A DNA stretch of 64,000 bases from Leguminivora glycinivorella (GCF_023078275.1 NC_062980.1:16820783-16884782), one strand, 5' to 3'. Positions 41,188 through 52,676 are shown, counted from the first letter of the stretch. Program-made: numbers and translations. The notes: generated by a model from the letters alone, not told the origin.

Positions 41188-41345
41188 TATGTATGTATGT
41201 ATGTAAACACTTTATTGTACATAAGACAAGTTAGGACATAGAAATACAGTATAGTTATGGTGTACAAAGGCGAACTTATCCCTATAAGGGATCTCTTCCA
41301 GTCAACCTTTAATGTTTGAATTTCGCTCGCGGGTAGTAAAAATTC
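41188..41345 (-). mobile_element. LINE 3' end with (TATG)n tail
   Basis: (TATG)n, AAACACTTTATTGTACATAA, GTACAAAGGCGAACTTATCC, CTATAAGGGATCTCTTCCAG and TCAACCTTTAATG. Same family as 37048-37200. Confidence 0.75.
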
Positions 41346-41621
41346 TGCATGTTTATTTGCAGTCATCTTTATTTACCAGTTGGTGTGTTGAAAAATAAAT
41401 TATTTCACACCAAACATGAAAAAAAGCACCAAACGACATATATTTAGACAGCAGTAGTTTTAGATACAACTTATAACTTCTATAAGTTCAAATTCACTCT
41501 CATTGATTATTTTTTTAACCAACGTAACATAACGTTAAATATCAAAACAATAGAAACACATTAAAACTAAACTAAACCTAACTTAACCTAGGGGTGACTA
41601 CATTGTATTCACAAATATCTC

Positions 41622-41748
41622 CCAGTGGCCCGTTTCTCGAAAGGTACAAGCCTTGTATTACAAGTGTGTTTCCATGACAACCCATACGATTTGACAGTTC
41701 GCGCACTTGTAATACAAGGCTTGTACCTTTCGAGAAACGAGCCACTGG
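41622..41748. mobile_element. GGCCCGTTTCTC MITE, copy 2 (127 bp)
   Basis: CCAGTGGCCCGTTTCTCGAA with AGGTACAAGCCTTGTATTAC and AAGTG at the left face CACTTGTAATACAAGGCTTG and TACCTTTCGAGAAACGAGCC with ACTGG at the right. Arms of about 45 bases differ at one or two positions. Confidence 0.9.
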
Positions 41749-41833
41749 TCGCTGCCAGTACCTAATTTGCCCATAAGACTGGCCGCGTTTCTTGAGGATG
41801 GCAATGCCAATGCGCTGAGACGGATGAACTATT
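41749..41833 (-). pseudogene. LINE C-terminal scrap, QRISIAIQRGN family
   Basis: The minus frame reads SQRIGIAILKKRGQSYGQ, a diverged and partly shifted form of the block ending the fragments at 9720-10330 and 25635-25883. Too short for more. Confidence 0.5.
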
Positions 41834-42320
41834 TTTTTTTTCACAAAAATAAATATTTTATGAAGGACGTCTCTGTGAAAGTGCCTTCAGCCCAATCGAA
41901 CACAATCCATGTGGTCAAGTTCGTTGCCACCATTACCTGCTAACTCCCAAGTGACATTTTTGTCACGTAACTTATGGAACTTTAAAAGGTTTAAGTATTA
42001 TATTATTATGTCGAACCCTGCGTTGCGGATGGATATTCAAATAGGAATAGTGTTGAGTACTGTTTTATTTTAATGTTGTGATGGTAATTTTTGTATATTC
42101 ATGTTCATATTCATTTATTCATAAAATTAAAAATATTATATTGTGTTACTTTAAAAGTTTGTATAATTGACTTCCAAGTTTAATGAAGAGTTAAAGTTTA
42201 ATTCAATATTTTTTCATTTTCACCATTTACCTACTGCATCTATTAGAATCGTAGAAACTATGTGGTTACCAAGAAATTTACTGTATTAAAAAGTGAATCA
42301 CGCCTCGAAATAAAGTTTTT
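41834..42320. other. Unassigned stretch
   Basis: Nothing recognised beyond AT-rich sequence. Confidence 0.4.
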
Positions 42321-42520
42321 AAAAATTAAAATTTTGACAAAAACCGACATAGTAGACCGATTTTCATGAAACATGGCTAAGAACACTTCCGACTAATTCA
42401 GCTTTCAAAAAAAACTAAATCTAAATCGGTTCATCCGTTCGGGAGCTACGATACCACAGACAGACAGACAAACAGACAGACAAGTCAAACTTATAACACC
42501 CCGTCGTTTTTGCGTCGGGG
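42321..42520 (-). repeat. CCCCGACGC repeat, copy 5
   Basis: Plus-strand view: GACATAGTAGACCGATTTTC, ATGAAACATGGCTAAGAACA, CCGTTCGGGAGCTACGATAC, (CAGA)n, GTCAAACTTATAACACCCCG and TCGTTTTTGCGTCGGGG. Confidence 0.85.
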
Positions 42521-43174
42521 TTTCACAGTAAAGTTCGTCCAGCCAAAAGCCATAAAGATAGCTAATTATTCATCTATTGTTAACCATTGTATGCCATTGT
42601 AACAAGTTTTATGGCTTTTAGCTCTTAAACCGTCGGACAGACTACACCATAATCTGTTCCCAGCCTTCCATGAGCCGTGGCGAATGCCGGGATAACGCAA
42701 GGAGGATGACGACTTTATTTTTCAATTAGGCATTTGTATAAAATACCTGTGTAATTATACCTGTATATCTATATAATATCGAATAAAGATTAATTAATTT
42801 TATCTGTTTGTTAAATCTCAATAGTCATAAATAATTGTATACAGTATGATTATAGGTTTACATTTAAGCAAATGCACGAATAAATAAATATCAACACAGC
42901 ACAGAACAACAGCATTTAAATAAATAAACTATATTCATTGTTTACTGTTTCCGTGTAGTTAATCACTGAATATGAATAAAATATATATTACAATGATTGT
43001 GTGTCCTACAAACAGTTTAAATAAATATAAATGTATTTTATTTTAAAAATCTATATTTTGGGAGAATGATGTAATTTAACGAAAACAGAATAATAATAAA
43101 AATTGGTACACTTTTAGTTATTATCAATATGTCACTTATTACTTCTATCCAACATGTCAATTGGTACACTTTAG
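42521..43174. other. Mostly unassigned; GAT-tailed fragment at 42655-42708
   Basis: CAGCCTTCCATGAGCCGTGG, CGAATGCCGGGATAACGCAA and GGAGGATGACGA are the last part of the GAT-tailed repeat on the plus strand. The rest is AT-rich and unrecognised. Confidence 0.55.
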
Positions 43175-43345
43175 AGCGAATCGACTAGCATGGTATGGAC
43201 ATGTAATGCGGAGGGATGAATTGAAAGGCATGTGACGAGAAAGATATTACGAATGAATGTGGAAGGTGGTGGAAGTAACGGGAGAGGAAAACCGAAGAAG
43301 AGGTGGATGGACTGTGTGAGACAAGATATGGAACACATGATATGG
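43175..43345 (+). pseudogene. LINE C-terminal fragment (GSLKVAP family), degraded
   Basis: The start reads NRLAWYGHVMRRDEL, then frameshifts; the DNA continues with GGAAGGTGGTGGAAGTAACG, GGAGAGGAAAACCGAAGAAG and GTGGATGGACTGTGTGAGAC. It corresponds to the middle of the fragment at 46733-47505. Confidence 0.7.
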
Positions 43346-44062
43346 ATTGTATTTACAATAACATGTTTATGAATCCGTGTCTGTCAGAAGAGTGTCCGTG
43401 TAAAGTCAAAATTTTCAATGCATAGACAAACTTAGCTTATAAATTTCAAACTTAGTCAAGCATGAATCGATTGCATATTTAACCTTCACAATAACAAAAT
43501 AAATCGAATAATGACAGGTTATAAATACTAGCCCACCGCCCACAATAGTTGAATCAGTATCCTAACAGTCTATTTATAAATCACCCACTACTAGAAGTTT
43601 TTTCAAAGAAATCGACAAATAAATCTAATGCTTCAATTAAAATGGTAACATCAAAGCCGAGTACAAGATGTATTGTAAACAGATAGACTGACAACTCCCT
43701 CAGGCATCTGCGAAAAGTTTTCAGGGACCACCCTTTGCAGCCTGTTGTCGAAAACTTTGGAACGAAAAAACTTTTGTGACAGTATTTGCCTTGTGTAGCA
43801 GTTGTTTGACAAGCTGTCTTGTGTGGAATGTGAAGTATGTGACTTGTATTTATCTGTGATTGCTACATAAAAATGTATAAAAAAAAATTACCAAGCAATG
43901 CCAGGCTACCTCAATTCGACGGTTTGTTCACTTTGTAATTTTCACTGACGTAATAGTTAAACGAAATGTTTTTATATAATCATTTACTTACTGTCGATGA
44001 TATCGATGATTCATTTTTTTTTCATTCATTTTATTTAAAACAAAAAATTGAGACAATAACCT
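43346..44062. other. Unassigned AT-rich stretch
   Basis: Nothing recognised. Confidence 0.45.
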
Positions 44063-44465
44063 GGGGACCGATTTTCGAATCTCGAACGAATAAATTCGCC
44101 GTTCGAAAATCCGTGGAAAACGACGTACCTCAGCAATTCCCGTCAACTTTGTACAATGCCACGTCAGCAAATTTTAATTGATCCTATTTTGTTACCAACA
44201 TTTAGTAATATAATTCGACTTTCGTTAGATATATACAGGATAATTGTTATAATTAAGAAAATATAGATACTAGAGAACCTTAATGACGAAATAAAACTTA
44301 ATAAAATCTCAATTAATCAACAAAATCTTGGTAACAAAATAGGAATTAATAAAAACAAATTTAACTTTTCCCTTAATTTTTGTACAAAGTTGACGGGAAT
44401 TGCTGACCTAATGCTACGACTTTCGAACGGCGAATTCATGCGTTCGAGATTCGAAAATGCCATTG
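44063..44465. mobile_element. Long-arm MITE, CGATTTTCGAATCTCGAACG family, copy 1
   Basis: GGGGACCGATTTTCGAATCT with CGCCGTTCGAAAATC and GCAATTCCCGTCAACTTTGT face ACAAAGTTGACGGGAATTGC, CTTTCGAACGGCGAATTC and CGTTCGAGATTCGAAAATG. Arms of about 100 bases. Open frames across the left arm on both strands are by-products. Confidence 0.8.
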
Positions 44466-44650
44466 AGTATTATGGAGTAAACAATATTAAAACTTTACGT
44501 TCTAGGGCCAGTTTCCTTACAAATGTGGCCATTATTCTTTGAATAACTGAGGTCTTTTACATGAAAACACGGTGTTCGTTACCTATACTGTATCGAATTT
44601 ACACTTATACAAAGCAATATTTATTTAGTTCAAAAATATACCTATATTAA

Positions 44651-45505
44651 AAAAACCGGCCAAGTGCGAGTCGCACTCGCCCACCGAGGGTCCCGTACAA
44701 ACTTTCTTTCAAACTACCTAGTCAAAATAATCTCATGTTTTCATATAACTCTAATGACTTGACTAGAAGACAAAAGTTTAGGTACTAATGAGCATTATTG
44801 TGTATAGCGCCATCTCTTCGTGAATTCGCTAACTAATTTGCGCGACCTGTATACTATGTTGGTTTTTCAGGGATAATTCTTTATAATGTTAACCGATTTA
44901 AACAGTTTTTACTTTATTGGAAAGAAGACGGTTTACGTAACATCTCGTATTAATTTAAAGTACGATATACATTCGCAAGGGTGGGTAACTTGAAAGTAAA
45001 AATATGAAAAGTTTTTTGTGAATTAAAAAAAAAGTTTCCAAGATACAAACACGACTATATTTTTCCTGTAATATTTAGCATAAAACCAATGTTTCCTAAA
45101 ATTTTCATAATTTTTAGTTGGTAAACTTCGGAGATAAGGGGGGGGGGGGAACGGTATTTTTTTTTTACATTTTCCTTCAAAGTTATTTTTTTTTCCACAA
45201 CAAAAAAAATTATAAAACATAGTTTATTCACGTTCAATTTGCGCTCTTTCTAAGGATATCCCACTTTATCTAGTAACTTGAAATTTACAGTTTGCCCCCC
45301 ATTCATTTTGGCCATTTTCTACAATTAAAATTCATAAATTAAAAAAAAATTATACTTTCTATTTGTAGAGGTTTACAATGTTCATAACTATTCCAAATTT
45401 CAAGTTGATAGCATTAGTAGTTCTCGAGATATTTAGGAATGTGACAGACGGACAGAGTCGCACCATAAGGGTTCCTGTTTGTACCTTTTTGGTACGGAAC
45501 CCTAA
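44651..45505 (+). repeat. AAACCGGCCAAG...GGAACCCTAAAAA repeat, copy 1
   Basis: Starts AAAAAACCGGCCAAGTGCGA with GTCGCACTCGCCCACCG; ends ACGGACAGAGTCGCACCATA, AGGGTTCCTGTTTGTACC and TTTTGGTACGGAACCCTAAA. A G10 tract lies at about 45140. Same ends as 49768-50293. I recall this as a frequent lepidopteran repeat, but its class is not known to me. Confidence 0.75.
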
Positions 45506-45931
45506 AAAGGTGGTGGTTCAAGTAAAAAACAAATACCGTATTATTTATGTAAACATGAAATACTGCATACATGTTTTTACCGGCCATGCCAAATACACTA
45601 AAATATAACAAACGCTTGACAAAGACAAACAGCCATCGAAACAGCGAGTGAACACGAACTAAAACCATAAAGTCACTAGTCGTAAATTGTCTCTGGAAAC
45701 AACTAAATTGATCACTAGCAGCCATAAATTTGGTTTCTAAATACCGAGGTGTATCCATCTATCACTGGATATTTCAGTGAGTCGAGCTTTGTGAAAGGGG
45801 AATGGGCATTTTGTCCCATACTGATGAGACTTGAACAGTCGCCATTAGATATATCAAGGTGCTCACAAATATCTGAACACGCCTCTATTTAAAATTTCAA
45901 ACGGCACTTAATCGCGTATTACTATGTTTTT

Positions 45932-46368
45932 CCCCTCACTAGCTCGGAAACACGTGTTTTGTCCTTTAATACCAGCGGGTAAAAACGCATTTTATCCACT
46001 AGTGGGTAAAGTAATTTCACCTTGAATAAAGTCAAAACTGCTTAAACTGCTTTAAAATTAATAACAGTAGGTGAATCTAGTATTAAAAATGATTTACCAC
46101 CTGTGGAACTACTGGAAGCAGTGATAAACGCATTTTTTGCGTTGTAGTTTCCTCGCTATGAGGGGAAAAGTTTTGTGTTACACTCGGGTGCAAATGTATT
46201 TTACTTGTCGTGTGTTAAAAAACTCGCAAGTTCAGGATTCTATTCTCGAACCACTCGCTTCGCTCGTGGTTCTACTATAGAATCCTTTCTCTTGCTCGTT
46301 TTTCAATTCCACACTCGGCGTTAAAATACAACTTTGCCCCCTTGTATAACAAATAACAATTAAACTCA
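45932..46368 (-). mobile_element. Inverted-repeat element, truncated relative of 40198-41143
   Basis: TTTACCCACTAGTGGATAAA-type blocks, CGCATTTTTTGCGTTGTAGT, TTCCTCGCTATGAGGGGAAA, CACTCGGGTGCAAATGTATT and the terminal AACTTTGCCCCCTTGTATAA match the other copy in reverse. The other end is missing. It lacks the 71-bp LINE stub. Confidence 0.75.
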
Positions 46369-46732
46369 GACGTTTCAAGGACGGCATTGTCCCCGTGGTC
46401 TCAAAACAGACTGGCTAAAGTTGACACCAACATCTTCTAGCTGTATGAGTTTTTCGAACTACCCACTTGAACAGTTTGTGCACTAGGGATGTCGGCTTGT
46501 CGACACACAACACTCACGATATTCGGTTTTTCAACCTGCAATAATTGTTTCTTCATGCATTTACTAATGACCGGGTTCCATGTGAATGAGATATTAAAAC
46601 CTTCGTCTCGATTGAAATTTTTAAACTTATTACAAGTCTCATACAAACGCCTCTATAAGTTAATTATAGCATAGAGGAATAAGCATGGAAAGAGTTGTAA
46701 CTCCATACATACATCAGTCTTCTTCTTCCTCC

Positions 46733-47505
46733 TTTAACCTTATCCCACGTTATGTGGGGTCGGTACAACACGTCTTCCTCTTCTAGGCTTGTGTCGTTCA
46801 CGAACTATGAACTGTTAGGAATAAAATCCCATCAATGACCGAAATGAACTGAATCTTTCCGTGGTCTGAGAATCGGTCTTTGCTCATTTAGTTCAGTATA
46901 GGATCGGCGAGCGCGAGCGGTTTGGATCGAGAACGAATGTGTGACTGCGCCGACCGAGAGCGAGAGCTACTTAGCAGAGCAACAAAAAAAGTCAAGTTTT
47001 CATATTATACTTCGGTTACTTACAACCTTTCGGCCCGGAATGTTACTATCTGTGGACTATTCGTATAATTTTGACACTATTCGGTCCCATTCGTTCTGAT
47101 CTTTCCGACCGCAGTGGTCGCTGGTCTGGCTGAACTAAATGAGCAAAAGACCTAAAAGAGCGAACTAGTTCATGGGAGCGATTGAACGAGATCGGAGCGC
47201 TCCGATCAACGAACGATACGGCACAAGCCTATCCTCTTCCATTCTCCTCTATCTTTCGTCATCTCAACACTCACATCTTTCTTCCTCATATCCTCTTTCA
47301 CACAATCCATCCAGCGTTGTTTGGGTTTACCCCTCCCTCTCCATCCATCAACCTTCATCTCCAACATTCTTTTGCCTATATGACATTCATCCCTCCTCAT
47401 TACATGACCGAACCACGCCAACCTGCCACTCCTCATCTTTTCCGTTATAGGCGCAACTTTCAAACTTCCCCTAATATACTCATTCCTGATCCGATCCATT
47501 ACCAT
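46733..47505 (-). pseudogene. LINE C-terminal fragment (GSLKVAP family) split by a MITE
   Basis: The minus frame 47505 to 47233 reads DRIRNEYIRGSLKVAPITEK, MRSGRLAWFGHVMRRDE, then RGKPKQRWMDCVKEDMRKKD, VSVEMTKDRGEWKR. GHV.RRD, RG.PK.RW.D.V..DM and DR.EW are typical of the C-terminus of a non-LTR reverse-transcriptase protein. The frame is interrupted at 47231 by a MITE and resumes at 46783 with a few codons, a stop and the 3' block containing CCGACCCCACATAACGTGGG, then a GAAGAAG tail. The last codons of the uninterrupted open frame (GLCRIVR) come from the MITE. Plus-strand frames here are shadows. Confidence 0.85.
46784..47231. mobile_element. hAT-type MITE with 8-bp target duplication (448 bp)
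   Basis: Ends are TAGGCTTGTG and CACAAGCCTA, flanked by TCCTCTTC at 46776-46783 and 47232-47239. Subterminal parts contain GAACTGAATCTTTCCG, GCTCATTTAGTTCAG and GAACTAAATGAGC. Non-coding. The 8-bp duplication fits hAT, although the terminus is not the most typical one. Confidence 0.9.
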
Positions 47506-48346
47506 ACACCTACATCAGTAAATGCGAGTTATTTGTAGTGATATCTAAATGCTCAACATTTTTTTGCTAATATTACAATAGTATTAATCAGTATTAATAC
47601 GTAGTTCCTGACGAACTAATGTAATATAAAATAAAATAAAAACGGAAAAATAAAATTATGGTAATTGATGGCTGCCAATCCAACTTACGGTTATTATCGT
47701 CTCGGTAGTTCAGAGGGCGGCCACCCTTTCGAAGATTTACTTGGTTCACTCTTTCCTGTGTACACTCGCGAAACGTTATTTATTAAATTAGTATTTATAG
47801 CTTTATTCGTCGTTGCGGATAAATTTTCACATCATTGACATCGAATGTCTTTTAGCGGATTGACGTATATTTTTTAAGAAGATCGGCAAAAAGCAAACTA
47901 CCATCATATTTCTCATATTATGCTGAAAACATACAAAAAAAGTTACTATTTGGGTACTTTTAATCCTCAAGGCCAATCCGGCCGGATCCGGATTGGGACC
48001 AAAATCCGGCTGGATCCGGCCGGATTGGATATTAGACCGGATTGCAATCCCTATCCACAAGTGAGGATTATTGCACCAAGTAGTGAGCTAGAATATTGCA
48101 TGCTCTTTATAAATTCAATTTATTAATAAAGCTGCAACTTTCAATTGTTGTATCTTGTTTATCACGCTTCCATTTTTTATTACTTATTGTCACGTTCTGA
48201 AGTGTAGGTATTCCAGTATCACGGGGATTTTCAATTTTATCACGATTTAGTAATAAAAATCAGGATAAACAATATAAATAATGGTAATGTAGGTAGTGGT
48301 AATGGTAAACAATATAAATAAGTGACATATTTAAGAAAAGTTTCTA
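47506..48346. other. Mostly unassigned; CCGGATCCGG cluster at 47965-48050
   Basis: The cluster reads AATCCGGCCGGATCCGGATT, then AAAATCCGGCTGGATCCGGC and CGGATTGGATATTAGACCGG: overlapping CCGG and GGATCC palindromes. Open frames over it on both strands are artefacts. The remainder is AT-rich. Confidence 0.55.
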
Positions 48347-48465
48347 ATGGGTCGGCAACGCGCATGTGTCACCCCTTGAGTCGCAGGCGTCCATAGGTTA
48401 CGGTGACCGCTTTTCATTAGCCGGACCGTATACCTGCTTGCCATCGACGTGGTGTAAAAAAAATA
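48347..48465 (+). mobile_element. LINE 3' end (ACCACGTCGGTGG family) with poly(A)
   Basis: AATGGGTCGGCAACGCGCAT, GAGTCGCAGGCGTCCATAGG, TTACGGTGACCGCTTTTCAT, then CCATCGACGTGGTGT and an A8 run. Plus-strand copy of the family at 24680 and 63634. Confidence 0.75.
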
Positions 48466-48700
48466 TTTTTTAAGCACTGAACTTTGACCTCAAGTCACGA
48501 AAAATTTTGGTATGTCATATTTGGATAGTTTGAAGCTCTGGGTACCTAGCCGCTATGCTAATGTGAAAACGTAACTCGCTAGCGAGTAATCACGGAAAAA
48601 GTATAAAGAAAACCGGTACAGCCCGGCTGTACAGCCGGTATAGCCGAACTGACAAAACTTGACTTCTCTGTCAAACTAGCGTATCGAAGCTATGTACCTT

Positions 48701-49019
48701 AGGGTCACTTGCACCACCGAAAATGGAGGGTTAACCCAAGGTTAACCCACCATGGTTGCGGAGGAATGCCAAAACGTGCCTGCGACCTCGTCCAATAAGC
48801 CCTGAGGCGGCAATCGAGGGGTTTTAGTGGGTACACCATGGGTCTCATTAGCCTATATGGGAGTCCCACATAACCATCCCAGGCCGGTCCCTGCGCCTGG
48901 GATGGTATGCGTAACGCATTTCACCTCGTAAAAAAAAAAAGGTTAACCCACCATTTTATAAGGAATTTGACAGTTGACAGCCCACTAACCTTGAGTTAAG
49001 CGAGTGGTGCAAGTGGCCC
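48701..49019. mobile_element. Foldback MITE, GGGCCACTTGCACC family, interrupted
   Basis: AGGGTCACTTGCACCACCGA at the left, GGTGCAAGTGGCCC at the right, GGAATTTGACAGTTGACAGC inside. Split by the insertion at 48754-48940. Confidence 0.85.
48754..48940 (+). mobile_element. 5'-truncated LINE 3' end with 14-bp target duplication
   Basis: GGTTAACCCACCAT occurs at 48740-48753 and 48941-48954, and the insert ends in A11. Blocks are GGGTTTTAGTGGGTACACCA, GGGAGTCCCACATAACCATC and CGTAACGCATTTCACCTCGT. The layout recalls 3' untranslated regions of R1-clade LINEs; that is a weak memory-based call. Confidence 0.85.
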
Positions 49020-49767
49020 GTATATGTAGAAGTCTATCATAAGTTGCATTTCTATCGGTTAGGCCGGCTGTTTGATTTGTCTAAGTATACATTTTCTGAT
49101 GCTCGCATTCGAGTATCATATTCACACAAGCGTAAGCAAGAAGCATGGTCGACTAACTTCATTAGGACATACTTCTGACGTCACAATGTACGTTAGAATG
49201 GGCCTATTAATATAATGAACCAACGGAACATGAACGTTAATTATGAACGAACCCTCTTGAGAAGTTCTTCTTTAAATACGGGCTACGCATATGTAACGTA
49301 GGTACTTATTTAATACAAACATTTGTTGTGTTCGGCAAACTCGACAAACCACCGAAAACAAACATGGAAGTTCTTTAATTGGCGCGCCCTTAGAGCAAAC
49401 AGTAATGGAGTAGGCTTTAAGTTATTTATTCTTTGACAAAAATCTTGCAGAATGCAGAAAAAACGTACAAAGATGTGTGTGTGATACGAATGTTTGTGTG
49501 TCAATAGGATTAATGTGTCAATTTCTGTTCAAATGTTCTTATTTCTTCGTGTTTCAAAACATAAATTTTGTGTCTAAATAATATTTAGTATGTGGTACTT
49601 TTTCACCTCCCGCGAAATTCGACTATATTTTATACGTAAATACTACAAGTACTACAATATGAGCAAAGATTGGGACTCTAAAAATATATGTATTATATAA
49701 CGTATTCCTGATCATATTATAAGACTGATTGTTGAAAAATTAACGTTTTATGTGAAAATACATTAAA
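49020..49767. other. Unassigned stretch
   Basis: Nothing recognised. Open frame 49310-49504 is chance. Confidence 0.45.
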
Positions 49768-50293
49768 AACCGGCCAAGAGCGTGTCGGGCCACGCTCAGT
49801 GTAGAGTTCCGTAGTTTTCCGTATTTTTCTCAAAAACTACTGAACCTATCAAGTTCAAAACAATTTTCCTAGAAAGTCTTTATAAAGTTCTACTTTTGTG
49901 ATTTTTTTCATATTTTTTAAACATATCGTTCAAAAGTTAGAAGGGGGGGACGCACTTTTTTTTCCTTTAGGAGCGATTACCTCCGAAAATATTAATATTA
50001 TCAAAAAACGATCTTAGTAAACCCTTATTCATTTTTAAATACCTATCCAACAATATATCACACGTTGGGGTTGGAATGAAAAAAAATATCAGCCCCCACT
50101 TTACATGTAGGGGGTACCCTAATAAAACATTTTTTTCATTTGTTGGCGTGATTGATATACATATTGGTACCAAATTTCAGCTTTCTAGTGCTAACGGTTA
50201 CTGAGATTATCCGCGGACGGACGGACGGACGGACGGACGGACAGACAGACATGGCGAAACTATAAGGGTTCCTAGTTGACTACGGAACCCTAA
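49768..50293 (+). repeat. AAACCGGCCAAG...GGAACCCTAAAAA repeat, copy 2
   Basis: Starts AAAAACCGGCCAAGAGCGTG; ends with a (GGAC)n microsatellite at 50214-50250, then GGCGAAACTATAAGGGTTCC and TACGGAACCCTAAAAAA. Shorter than copy 1. Confidence 0.75.
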
Positions 50294-51752
50294 AAAATAG
50301 TAAACAATTTAAAAAAAAATTGGCCTCAGAAATGAGTGGTTAAAATCTCTCGCAATGCTCACGAGCACCGTAAGTATACAATTTATCTCGCAATGAAAAG
50401 AAACACACAAGGTACCTACTGAAGGTACGTGTATTTTGCTATAATAAAAGAAGCTCGTGTCTCTTAATTTCCAGTCTCATTACTCATTATGTTAAGTATA
50501 TTCCATTTCGATTTTTTTTAACTACGGGGTCACAATAAAACACAACCTGTTTTTATTGAATTCCGTTAACTTTAAGGGAAGGTTCTTTAGATCAAATACA
50601 ATTAATTTCTCTAAGTCAAGAAACTAGCGTCTGAACTCTTACAGTTATCGAGTTATTAAAAAAATAAATATAATTACTGAACACGTGTGTCACAACCTTT
50701 ACCAATTCCTAATGTTATTTGTTTTGACATGTGCCGTCAATCAATCACTTGACACTAACTTGAATGTTTATTCTACACTAATAAATTCATTTATTATGTA
50801 TGAAAATGATGAAAAATTTTTTTTGTGAATTTAACTAAAAGTGATATACAGGATGGTTCCTGATAATGAACCTAGCTACGTGTCGAATTTAACGGAAAAC
50901 AAAAACAACACGATGTATACGAAAGAGAGATACAAAAAACGTTTTAGGTTAATAATATTTTGAACGGATAAATTAAATATCTGATTGTTTTTTTGTCCGT
51001 ATGGAATTTACACACTTCTCCATCTACTGTATGCTCAAAGGCGGCTCCTACTAAGACAGGAAGAAATTGCCAAAAAATCTCAATTTCCTGTTTCCGTATA
51101 GTTGTGGATCTTGAATTGAGTTCTTGAGTTAAAGAGAGAGTCCTCAATCGTATCTTTTCGTTTGATCTTCCGTTTTGGGATAATTTGGTGTTTTTGATCC
51201 GGTAATGTGTTTGGCGACCATTCCTGGCCTACTTAGTCGGTAGCAAATACATAATACATATATAACTCCGTATAGACAGATAAAGTCTAAGAAAAAAACG
51301 TACCTCCGTACCATACAGACAAAGGTGCGGTGGCCTAGATGGCATTACACCTTTGGGGTACGCTCAGCTAGATGGCGCTAATAATAATATTTGACATTTC
51401 AATACACATTTTAAGAATATGGGCTTAATTGTCAAAACTGAGGTTCAATGGTTTTAAGCCTGTGTCAAGAGATGGCAGTCTGCACTGTGATTACACATTA
51501 TTTACTTCGACAGTAACTCACTATAATACTCGATCCTCTTTGCTGAAACTAAGAAAAGCAATACTAATCTCTAGCTGTCACAACGAAAACAAACAATATT
51601 ATTTTTATTTTTGGTAGCTCGGCCTGCGTGAACTATTCACAGCTTGAGCTCAGAATAACACACAGAATAACTCAGAATAACTCAGAATAATTAACTCTAC
51701 AGAAGGGACGTCAAGGACAATAACAAACGCCCAAAATATTTACTTACTAAGG
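50294..51752. other. Unassigned stretch
   Basis: No family recognised. Short repeats of CAGAATAACTCAGAATAACT near 51650-51690. Confidence 0.45.
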
Positions 51753-52156
51753 TACAGCGGGTCATTTTCGACAGGGGGATATTGTAACTAATAAATAAAG
51801 ATCGTTATCAAGGTGCACTTTTCGTGGCAAATGGTACGGTTGGCAAAAAAAACAAATACTTACATTTAAATATTCACTTTATTCTTAACTACAAAATAAA
51901 TACTTACCTTCTTAGGATTACACCTCTACGGTACAAAGCCTTTTCTGACCAACTAATATATTTTTAAAACAATATAAGTCAAATGACATTAATTATGTCA
52001 TAAGAATACATTACAAGTGTATATTATTTTAATCCAAATACATATTCAAATGCACTCTAGATAGGACTATCTAGAATTGTTATTCAAGTAGTTCAAGTCA
52101 AAAGTAGTGCACGAAGTAAGACGAGCACGGAGGAGTGTAATAAAGTGCACGAATAA

Positions 52157-52336
52157 TCCCAGTATCTTCATTCACAGTATGGATTTGACACAATACCCAG
52201 ATTTTATAACAACCTTCCTGTTACTTCTGTCAACGTAGAAAGGTCATTTAATTATTTAAAATTATTTTTTTCTAATCGACGTGAACGACTGACAGCCAAA
52301 TCTGTTGAACAAATTTTAGTTACTTATTCAATGTAA
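52157..52336 (+). pseudogene. hAT transposase C-terminal dimerisation domain fragment
   Basis: A short frame ending in TAA at 52334-52336 reads RFYNNLPVTSVNVERSFNYL, then KLFFSNRRERLTAKSVEQIL and VTYSM. LPVTS.NVERSF...K, then NRR.RL....VE..L is the hATC dimerisation motif of hAT transposases. No start codon and no upstream DDE core remain; TAA at 52154 closes the frame on the 5' side. Confidence 0.8.
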
Positions 52337-52497
52337 TTTGGATAAGTAATTATAAATATGTATATATTTCATAATTTGTTAAGTATATATAATGTTTTAA
52401 ATACTTGTGTATTTGTTTTTTTGCCAACCATACTCTGCCACCAATACAGCACGCTGATAACGATCTTTACTAATAAATTTTTCCCATTATTACATTA

Positions 52498-52676
52498 CTA
52501 GCTTTTGCCCGCGGCTTCACTCGCGTTAGAAAGAGACAAAAAGTAGCCTATGTCACTCTCCATCCCTTCAAGTATCTCCACTCAAAAAATCACGTCAATT
52601 CGTCGCTCCGTTTTGCCGTGAAAGACGGACAAATAAACAGACACACACACTTTCCCATTTATAATATTAGTATGGA
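52498..52676 (-). mobile_element. Non-autonomous Helitron with internal deletion, inside the hAT remnant
   Basis: On its own strand it starts A|TCCATACTAATATTATAA and ends GCCGCGGGCAAAAGCTAG. The segment CATTCCGCAATTTTCGAATT found in other copies is missing. GGATTAGTATGGATTA repeats follow its 5' end. Confidence 0.8.

Noticed and set aside
47172..47538. Plus-strand Ser/Pro-rich frames
   Set aside because: Reverse-complement shadow of the LINE C-terminal fragment on the minus strand.
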